From contig NZ_JADBEJ010000001.1 of assembly GCF_014873915.1 (NCBI RefSeq), forward strand, positions 1,116,001 through 1,180,000: a DNA stretch of 64,000 nt, given 5' to 3'. Below, piece after piece: positions 55,664 through 62,168 of this stretch. The translations under genes were made by a program, and so were the position numbers. The DNA is from Amycolatopsis roodepoortensis. GTDB taxonomy: Bacteria > Actinomycetota > Actinomycetes > Mycobacteriales > Pseudonocardiaceae. Positions within the stretch are counted from its first letter, which is position 1. Each line of letters starts with the position of its first letter. Below the pieces are notes generated by a model. It saw only the letters and a list, made by a program, of their open reading frames with translations. It did not search any database and was not told the origin of the DNA.

Positions 55664-56463
55664 ACGAACTCCTGACCGTCGCGAAAACCTTCCTGTTCGT
55701 GCCGGGACACCGGCCGGATCGCTTCGCCAAGGCCGCGGCCAGTGGTGCCGACGTCGTCATCCTCGACCTGGAGGACGCCGTCGCGCCCGATCGGAAGGAG
55801 GCCGCCCGCGAGCACGTCCGGACGTGGCTGGCGGAAGGCCATCAGGCGGTCGTCCGGATCAACGCCGCCGGAACCCCTTGGTACCACGAGGATGTCGCGA
55901 GTGCCGGGCGCGCGCTCGCGGTGATGCTGCCGAAAGCCGAGACCCGTGCGGAGATCGATTCCCTCGCCGGGCGGTTGCCGGGTGTCCCGATCCTCCCGCT
56001 GGTGGAGACGGCGGCCGGGATCGCGGGCGCGGTGGAGGTCTGCGGCGCGGACGCGGTGGTGCGGCCCGCCTTCGGCAGCGTCGACCTGGCCGTGCAGCTC
56101 GGGGTCGACCACCGGTCACACGAGGCGTTGCGGTACGCGCGGTCCGCGCTCGTCGTCGCCGCGGCGGCCACGGGGAGGGCCGCCCCGATCGACGGCGTCA
56201 CCACGGCACTCGACGACGAGGCCGCGCTCGCCGCGGACGTGGATCATGCCAAGACCCTCGGGTTCACCGGGAAGCTGTGCGTGCATCCGCGCCAGGTCGC
56301 CGCGGCGAGCCGTGGGCTGGCCCCGTCGGACGGTGAGGTCGAGTGGGCGCGGGAAGTGATCGCGCGCGCCGGGGACGGCTCGGTGGCCGTCGCCGGCGGC
56401 CAGATGGTCGACAAGCCGGTCGAAGCGCGGGCCAGGGCGATCCTGAAGCGCGCCGGTCACTGA
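55660..56463 (+). CDS. CitE-like lyase (HpcH/HpaI family; citramalyl-CoA lyase type)
   Basis: The 267-residue TIM-barrel protein has FLFVPGHRPDRFAKAAASGA, metal/substrate residues in VVILDLEDAVAPDRK, ILPLVETAAGI and FGSVDLAVQLGV. CitE-like stand-alone enzymes cleave citramalyl-, malyl- or hydroxyacyl-CoA. As the last gene after CoA-transferase and hydratase it would yield acetyl-CoA and pyruvate from citramalyl-CoA. It overlaps the convergent TetR gene by 7 bp. Confidence 0.9.
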   Translation: MNELLTVAKTFLFVPGHRPDRFAKAAASGADVVILDLEDAVAPDRKEAAREHVRTWLAEGHQAVVRINAAGTPWYHEDVASAGRALAVMLPKAETRAEIDSLAGRLPGVPILPLVETAAGIAGAVEVCGADAVVRPAFGSVDLAVQLGVDHRSHEALRYARSALVVAAAATGRAAPIDGVTTALDDEAALAADVDHAKTLGFTGKLCVHPRQVAAASRGLAPSDGEVEWAREVIARAGDGSVAVAGGQMVDKPVEARARAILKRAGH

Positions 56464-57089
56464 CGGGCCGCGATCCCGTCGTACATGACCCGGCGGACCG
56501 CCCGGCTCATCGCGGCCTGCCGTTCCGGTGACGGGTCGCGCAGTTCGGACAGGATCGACGCGAGAATCATGCCGTTGATCGCGCGGGCGGTGGAGTCGAC
56601 GTCCAGATCTTCGTGCAGGTAACCGAGGCGGACGCCGTGATGCAGGTAGCCGGCGGTCAGTTCGGCGGCGGTCTCGTAGAAGTCCAGCACCCGTTCCCGC
56701 ATCTCGGCGTCGATGCCCGCCGCTTCGAGCAGGAGGAACCGGGCCATCCGCGGGTCGTCGCCGAAGATCCGGGCGAGCGCGTCGCCGATCCGCGCGCTCT
56801 GCTTGCGGTACTCGGCCAGGCTGTTGACCGCGTCCGGCGCGTTGTCCGCGGCCAGTGCGCCGACCACCTTCTCGACCAGGTCCGTGATGACGTGGTCGAC
56901 GATGTCCCGTTTGTTCTGGAAGTACCGGTAGAAGGTGCCGTGCCCGATGCCCAGCCGGGCGGCGATGTCGGCGATGCCGGTCGCGTGGTAGCCCCGCTCG
57001 GCGAAGCAGTCGAACGCGGTCTCCACGATCTCGCGCCGTAGTTCCTGCTTCTTCCGTGCGGCCCTGCTGACCGGGATCTCCGTCGTCAT
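56457..57089 (-). CDS. TetR family regulator
   Basis: The 210-residue protein has HTH IVETAFDCFAERGYHATGIA and LGIGHGTFYRYFQNKRDIVD (about residues 18-62) and a C-terminal domain of KstR/FadR-like general look. It is divergent from the patatin gene, so it likely controls the patatin-SDR-monooxygenase operon. Confidence 0.92.
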   Translation of the reverse strand: MTTEIPVSRAARKKQELRREIVETAFDCFAERGYHATGIADIAARLGIGHGTFYRYFQNKRDIVDHVITDLVEKVVGALAADNAPDAVNSLAEYRKQSARIGDALARIFGDDPRMARFLLLEAAGIDAEMRERVLDFYETAAELTAGYLHHGVRLGYLHEDLDVDSTARAINGMILASILSELRDPSPERQAAMSRAVRRVMYDGIAARQ

Positions 57090-57113
57090 TCCGCCAGCTT
57101 ATTGCCTCGCGCG

Positions 57114-57155
57114 TTCAAATGACATACCGTTCCGGAAATGACACGTCATTCCGCA
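57114..57155. promoter_or_regulatory. TGAC/GTCA repeats between TetR and patatin genes
   Basis: AAATGACA occurs twice (about 57117 and 57136) and TGAC-AC-GTCA (about 57140-57149) is a short palindrome within GGAAATGACACGTCATTCC. The region overlaps the patatin start codon. A TetR operator here is plausible, though the exact boundary is uncertain. Confidence 0.4.
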
Positions 57156-58073
57156 AGGGCGCTGGTGCTCGGCTGCGGCGGGACCCTCGGGTTCGCCTGG
57201 ACCGCCGCGGTCCTCGACGCGCTCGGCTGGGATCCCCGCGAGGCGGACGTCCTGGTCGGGACCTCGGCGGGAGCCGAGGCGGTGGCGATGCTCGGTGCGG
57301 GCATCCCGGCGAAGGCGATCCTCGACGCGGTCGTGGGCGCGCCCGGCGGTGACGCGGTCGTCGCCGCGCACGTCCGGCGGATGCCGGGCAGGCTCCCACC
57401 GGTGCCGTTTCCGCGCTGGCCCGCGGCCGGGCTCGTCCGGGCCGCGCTGCGGCGGGACGTCGACACGCTCGCCGGCCTCGCGGGCCTTCTGCCCCGGGGC
57501 CGGGGAGACGCGAGCTGGCTGCGCGAACTCGGCGACGCGCTGGCGCCCGATGGCTGGGTCCCGCATCCCGCGACCTGGCTGATGGCCGCGGATCCGGCGG
57601 GGAAGCGCATCGCGCTCGGCTCCCCGGGAGCGCCGCCCGCGCGCCTCGGCGAGGCCATCGCCGCCTCCTGGGCGATCCCTGGCTGGTTCCCCCCGTCCGT
57701 TGTGGACGGACACCCGCTGGTCGACGGCGGCACGGTTTCCCCGACTTCGGCGGATTTCCTGCTCGGCCACGACATCGGCGAGGTCGTGCTCATCGCGCCG
57801 ATGAGCAGCGAGGGCGGAGCGCCCGCCCGCGGTGCGGCCCGGCTGGAACGGCTGCTGCGGACGGCGATGACCAGGCGGGTCGACGACGAGGCGCGGCGGC
57901 TGCGCGCGGCAGGTGTCCGGGTGGTCCGGATCGAACCGGGGCCGGCGGATCTCGCCGCCATGGGCGCCAACTTCATGGACGGACGGCGACGCGAGCGCGT
58001 GCTCGCGACGGCGATGAGGACGGCGCCGGGCCTGGTCGCCGACGCCTTCGAACGAGAAGGAGTACGCGCATGA
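57138..58073 (+). CDS. Patatin-like phospholipase
   Basis: The 311-residue protein has the oxyanion motif LGCGGTLGFAW (residues 11-21), nucleophile GTSAG (Ser43) and the Asp dyad in PLVDGGTVSPTSADFLL (Asp about 196). It probably hydrolyses acyl esters or phospholipids in the cytosol. Its stop overlaps the SDR start by 4 nt, starting a three-gene operon with an SDR and a flavin monooxygenase. Confidence 0.92.
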   Translation: MTRHSARALVLGCGGTLGFAWTAAVLDALGWDPREADVLVGTSAGAEAVAMLGAGIPAKAILDAVVGAPGGDAVVAAHVRRMPGRLPPVPFPRWPAAGLVRAALRRDVDTLAGLAGLLPRGRGDASWLRELGDALAPDGWVPHPATWLMAADPAGKRIALGSPGAPPARLGEAIAASWAIPGWFPPSVVDGHPLVDGGTVSPTSADFLLGHDIGEVVLIAPMSSEGGAPARGAARLERLLRTAMTRRVDDEARRLRAAGVRVVRIEPGPADLAAMGANFMDGRRRERVLATAMRTAPGLVADAFEREGVRA

Positions 58074-58918
58074 CCAAGTACCCGGACCTCGATCTCGACG
58101 GCGCGCACGTCGCGATCACCGGCGCGGGGCAGGGCATCGGCCGAGCGACCGCGGAACGCATGGCCGCCCTCGGCGCGCGCGTCTCCATCGGCGACCTCGA
58201 CCTCGAAGCCGCGAAACGGACCGCCGCGGACATCGGCGGCACCGCGCATCACCTGGACGTCGCCGATCCGGCGTCGTTCGCCGCGTTCCTCGGCGAGGCC
58301 GAACAGGCGAACGGGCCGCTCGCGGTGCTCGTCAACAACGCCGGGATCATGCCGAACGGCGGCTTCCTCGAGCTCTCCGACGCGTTGAACCGGGCGACCA
58401 TGGAGGTCAACGTCTTCGGCGTCGTCCACGGTATGCGGCTCGCGCTGCCGGGCATGCTGGAACGCGGACGCGGCCACATCGTCAACGTCGCGTCGCTGGC
58501 CGGGAAGTTCCCGGTCAAGGGGCTGGCGATCTACAACGCCAGCAAGTTCGCCGTCGTCGGGCTGACCGCGGCGACCCGGCTGGAGTACGCGCCGCACGGC
58601 GTGAGCGTCTCCGCTGTGCTGCCGTCGGCGGTCGACACCGCGCTGGCCTCGGGGCTCGACATGCGGCCGATCCCGAAGGTGAAACCGGGCCGGATCGCCG
58701 ACGCCGTCGTCGCCTCCGTCCGCACCCGCGCCGCCGAGATCGCCGTGCCCGGCTACGTCGGCGCGCTCGCGACGCTCGCGGCCGTGACCCCCGAACCGGC
58801 GCTCAACGCGTTCCGCCGTCTGGTGCGGGACGACCGCGCTTTACGGCCCGACTCACCCGAGCGGGACGGCTATCGCGCCCGTCTCGACCAGGACAACCAC
58901 CGGGAGGAAAACGCATGA
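58070..58918 (+). CDS. Short-chain dehydrogenase/reductase
   Basis: The 282-residue protein has the classical SDR motifs TGAGQGIG (residues 17-24), VNNAGIMP (about 86) and active-site YNASK (Tyr155, Lys159) after VASLAG. It resembles SadH of the mycobacterial mymA operon in context. It probably oxidises or reduces a lipid or steroid alcohol. The stop overlaps the monooxygenase start by 4 nt. Confidence 0.92.
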   Translation: MTKYPDLDLDGAHVAITGAGQGIGRATAERMAALGARVSIGDLDLEAAKRTAADIGGTAHHLDVADPASFAAFLGEAEQANGPLAVLVNNAGIMPNGGFLELSDALNRATMEVNVFGVVHGMRLALPGMLERGRGHIVNVASLAGKFPVKGLAIYNASKFAVVGLTAATRLEYAPHGVSVSAVLPSAVDTALASGLDMRPIPKVKPGRIADAVVASVRTRAAEIAVPGYVGALATLAAVTPEPALNAFRRLVRDDRALRPDSPERDGYRARLDQDNHREENA

Positions 58919-60396
58919 CCACGCAGTACGACGCCGTCGTCGTGGGGGCCGGTTTCGGCGGGATGGGCGCGGCGATCCAGCTCAACCGGCTCGGCTACGA
59001 CAACCTGCTCATCCTCGAACGCGAATCCGACCTCGGGGGCACCTGGCATGTGAACCGCTATCCCGGGCTGGCCGTCGACATCCCGTCGGCCACCTATTCG
59101 TACTCGTTCGAACCGAATCCGCACTGGTCGCGGCTCTTCGCGCCGGGCGCGGAACTCAAGCGGTACGCCGAACACGTCGCGGACAAGTACCGGCTGAGGC
59201 GCTACATGCGGTTCGGCTCGGTGGTCACCGGCGCGGTCTGGGACGAGGCGAACGCGCACTGGACGGTCTCGCTCGCCGAGGGTGCCCCGGTCACCGCCAA
59301 GTACCTCCTCACCGCGACGGGATTCCTTTCCCAGCCGAAGAAACCCGACATCGCCGGGATCGACACGTTCCGTGGCAAGGTCATCCACACCGCCGCCTGG
59401 GACGACGACCACGACCTCGCGGGCGAGCGGGTCGCGGTGATCGGCACCGGCGCGACCGCGGTCCAGCTGATCCCCGAGATCGCGAAGGTCGCGCGAGAGC
59501 TCACCGTGTACCAGCGGACGCCGATCTGGGTGAGCCCCAAACTGGACTTCCCCGTGCCCAAGGCGGTCCGGCGCGCGTTCGCCGCGGTGCCGTTCACCCA
59601 GCGGGCCGCCCGGCTGACCGGGACCGCGCTGCTGGAACTGATGATGGTCTCCGGTGTCCTGCACTACAAGCAGCTGCCGATGGCGAACCGGCTCGGCAAG
59701 CTGTGGTGCCAGGCGCATCTCCGCCGTCAGGTGCGGGATCCGCGGCTGCGCGCCGAACTGACGCCGCGGTATTCGTTCGGATGCAAGCGCCCGACGTTCT
59801 CCAACGAGTACTACCCGGCCTTCACCAAGGACCACGTGCACCTGGAGACGACCTCGATCGCGAAGATCGACGAAACCGGGATCGAGACCGCCGACGGCGG
59901 GCGGCGCGACATCGACGTCCTGGTGCTGGCGACCGGATTCGATCTGTGGGAGGCGAACTTCCCGGCGATCGAGATCATCGGTCGCGACGGCCGGAACCTC
60001 GGGAAATGGTGGCGGGAGAACCGTTTCCAGGCCTACGAAGGCGTCGCGATCCCGAAGTTCCCGAACTTCATCTCGCTCAACAGCCCGTATTCCTACTCGG
60101 GACTGTCCTATTTCACCACCATCGAGACCCAGATGCGGCATATGGACCGGCTCTTCGGCGCGATGCGGCGGCGTGGCGCGACGGAGTTCGAGGTGACGCA
60201 GGAGGCCAACGACGCGTTCCTCGACCGGATGACCGAACGCCTCGGCGACTCCATCTTCACCCTCGGGAACTGTGCCCCGGCGAACAGCTACTACTTCAAC
60301 CCGCACGGGGAGGCGACGCTGCTGCGGCCGTCCTCCACGCTGAACGCGATCAAGGAGGCGCAGAGCTTCCCCATCGAGGACTACACGTTCGCGTAG
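58915..60396 (+). CDS. Flavin-containing monooxygenase, Baeyer-Villiger type (MymA-like)
   Basis: The 493-residue protein has an N-terminal FAD motif VVVGAGFGGMGAAIQL, the type I BVMO fingerprint FRGKVIHTAAWDDD (about residues 155-168, FxGxxxHxxxWD) and NADP motif VAVIGTGATAVQLIP. These enzymes convert ketones to esters or oxidise heteroatoms using NADPH and O2. Length and neighbours (SDR, hydrolase, regulator) match the Mycobacterium tuberculosis mymA locus. A strong terminator hairpin follows the stop. Confidence 0.92.
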   Translation: MTTQYDAVVVGAGFGGMGAAIQLNRLGYDNLLILERESDLGGTWHVNRYPGLAVDIPSATYSYSFEPNPHWSRLFAPGAELKRYAEHVADKYRLRRYMRFGSVVTGAVWDEANAHWTVSLAEGAPVTAKYLLTATGFLSQPKKPDIAGIDTFRGKVIHTAAWDDDHDLAGERVAVIGTGATAVQLIPEIAKVARELTVYQRTPIWVSPKLDFPVPKAVRRAFAAVPFTQRAARLTGTALLELMMVSGVLHYKQLPMANRLGKLWCQAHLRRQVRDPRLRAELTPRYSFGCKRPTFSNEYYPAFTKDHVHLETTSIAKIDETGIETADGGRRDIDVLVLATGFDLWEANFPAIEIIGRDGRNLGKWWRENRFQAYEGVAIPKFPNFISLNSPYSYSGLSYFTTIETQMRHMDRLFGAMRRRGATEFEVTQEANDAFLDRMTERLGDSIFTLGNCAPANSYYFNPHGEATLLRPSSTLNAIKEAQSFPIEDYTFA

Positions 60397-60427
60397 GGTG
60401 CCGGGACCCCGCGCGGTCCCGGCACCC
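60396..60427. terminator. Bidirectional hairpin terminator
   Basis: GGGTGCCGGGACC (60396-60408) and GGTCCCGGCACCC (60415-60427) form a perfect 13-bp stem with a 6-nt loop. It lies between the convergent monooxygenase and membrane-protein genes and should stop both transcripts. Confidence 0.85.
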
Positions 60428-60434
60428 TTGGCGC

Positions 60435-61187
60435 CTACTGCTTGCGAAGCCGCAGCGTGACGGCCGTGCCCGCGGCGGCGAGGAAGACCGCGCCGAGCGC
60501 GTACGGCCACCACGGCACCTCGGTGTCGCCCACCGGGGCGGAACCGTAACCGCCGGCGGCACCGGTGCGGTCGTAGGTCGAGCCGGGCAGCTTGTCGCCG
60601 TAGCGGCTCTGCAGGGCTTCGCGGTACGCGGCGAGCGTCATCGTCTCGCCGGTCTTCGCGACCGACGAGCCGTCGAGGACCGTCACGGTGTCCCCGTCGA
60701 CGGCGTACCAGGCACCCGCCTGAGGTTCGCTCAGGAGATAGCCCTTGCCGATCCGCGCCGCGAGGCGCTTTTCGACGTCACCCGAGGCGACGTTGTAGAC
60801 CGACCAGCCCGTGCCCTCGCGCTGCGACCACACGGTGGCGGCGTCGCCGTTGCCCAGGGTGGCGGGCGTGGCGACGTAGGCGAGCTCGGCCGGGACCGAG
60901 GAGGTACCGGCGATGAAGGCGGCGGTCGGCTGATACACCGCCACCGGTGTCCGCGGATCGGCCTTGGCGGTTCTGGCCGCGATCGCCGTGTCCGCCTTGG
61001 CGGCGCCCGGGAACTGCGCCTTGGCGAGCCGCTGGGTGGTCGCGTCACTGGTGACCACAGTGGACACCGCGGCGAGGTCGGCGGCGGTCGGCGCGCCGCT
61101 GGGGGCGTCGGCGGCGGAGGCCTGGCCGCCGAGCGCCAGTGACAGTCCGAGAGCCAGGATCGTGGCGCCGAGGAAGGTTCGCTTCAT
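60435..61187 (-). CDS. Exported protein with C-terminal membrane anchor
   Basis: The 250-residue protein has a signal peptide (LGATILALGLSLALGGQASA, cleavage near residue 25), an unrecognised extracellular domain with aromatic VYQPTAAF and TVWSQREGTGWSVYN segments, and a C-terminal helix (YALGAVFLAAAGTAVTL) with a short basic tail (RLRKQ). The layout is that of a type I surface protein. It follows the papain-like protease gene by 4 bp, so the two are co-expressed; it may be that protease's substrate, anchor or inhibitor. Confidence 0.85.
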   Translation of the reverse strand: MKRTFLGATILALGLSLALGGQASAADAPSGAPTAADLAAVSTVVTSDATTQRLAKAQFPGAAKADTAIAARTAKADPRTPVAVYQPTAAFIAGTSSVPAELAYVATPATLGNGDAATVWSQREGTGWSVYNVASGDVEKRLAARIGKGYLLSEPQAGAWYAVDGDTVTVLDGSSVAKTGETMTLAAYREALQSRYGDKLPGSTYDRTGAAGGYGSAPVGDTEVPWWPYALGAVFLAAAGTAVTLRLRKQ

Positions 61188-61191
61188 GGTT

Positions 61192-61782
61192 TCAGTCCTT
61201 GATCCCGTAGACGGTGTGGGTCCAGGTGAACGAGTTGTTGGACCGGTAGGCGTTGTAGCTCATCTGGTTGTAGCGGGGGCTCGAACCCCACGGGTCGCCG
61301 TAGTACACCGTCGTCGCGCCGTTGGTGTTGTCGTAGCCGTAGAGCACGTGCATGTGGCCGCCACCGTTACGCCAGCCGATCCGGGTGCCGATCGGCTGCC
61401 GCGCGTCGACCTGGCCCTTGATGGAGGCGAAGCTCAGCGTCTGGCCGGACGAGCTGTAGGTGCCGACGTTGCTGAACCCCAGCCAGCGGAACACCCGCTG
61501 CTGATCGCTCAGGTAGCCCTGGTTGTTCGCGCAGTCCGTTCCGGACTCGTTGTGCGCGATCTGGCAGAACTTCGTCTGGGTGAGGGAATGTCCCCACCAC
61601 GCGGCGATCGTGTTGCCACTGGCGTCCCAGCACCAGTTGCTCTTCTCCTGTGCCTGCATCCTGATCGGGATCGTGGTGGCCGCCGTGATGGCGGGTGCCG
61701 CGGTGGCGGGCGCCTGCAGGGCGACCAGCGCGGCGACACCGGCGCAGGCCGTGGCCAGCCCGCGCCTGAACGAGGTCTTCAC
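61192..61782 (-). CDS. Secreted papain-like cysteine protease (C39/AvrRpt2-like)
   Basis: The 196-residue protein has a signal peptide (ACAGVAALVALQAPATAAP, cleavage near residue 29) and the papain-like triad: catalytic Cys51 in QEKSNWCWDASGNT with the Gln before it, and His in GGGHMHVLYGYDN (about residue 140), followed by an Asp/Asn-containing YYGDPWGSS. Extra Cys residues may form a disulfide. It likely cleaves peptides outside the cell; the targets are unknown. Upstream bases 61783-61980 show no clear regulator. Confidence 0.88.
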   Translation of the reverse strand: MKTSFRRGLATACAGVAALVALQAPATAAPAITAATTIPIRMQAQEKSNWCWDASGNTIAAWWGHSLTQTKFCQIAHNESGTDCANNQGYLSDQQRVFRWLGFSNVGTYSSSGQTLSFASIKGQVDARQPIGTRIGWRNGGGHMHVLYGYDNTNGATTVYYGDPWGSSPRYNQMSYNAYRSNNSFTWTHTVYGIKD

Positions 61783-62168
61783 CGTCGGAACACTCCTAAC
61801 TGGATGATCGAACGCGAAGCAGGCGCGGGCGGCTACCCGTAAGGGATCAAGTGGGGACTCCGGCTACCCGAACGAGTGGCCGACCGGCGCGAGCAGGGGG
61901 TCTGCGCTGTGGGGAGGTGACAGAGGGGCACTGCGAACAGTCTGAGATTCACCCTCCGGTGGTCTCGTGGCAAGGTTCGCGGCAATACCTAAGGGTCCGT
62001 ATTGCCGATGCGAGGGTCGGTGTCACCGCAGGTCGTCGTCGCCCGATCGAGTTAACGGTGCGCGGAGGTCGTGACTCCGGTGGTGTGGACCAGCGGAAAG
62101 CGCGCGGTGCTTGGTCACTGTTCGTGTTCCCGCCTTTCGGCGGGTGTCCTCTCGGTATGGTCCCGGGC
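61783..62168. other. Intergenic region with a perfect inverted repeat
   Basis: This 386-bp divergent spacer contains promoters of the protease and LuxR-type genes. GGCAATAC (61981-61988) and GTATTGCC (61999-62006) are exactly inverted around 10 nt, a likely operator. No open frame with protein-like composition was seen. Confidence 0.5.
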
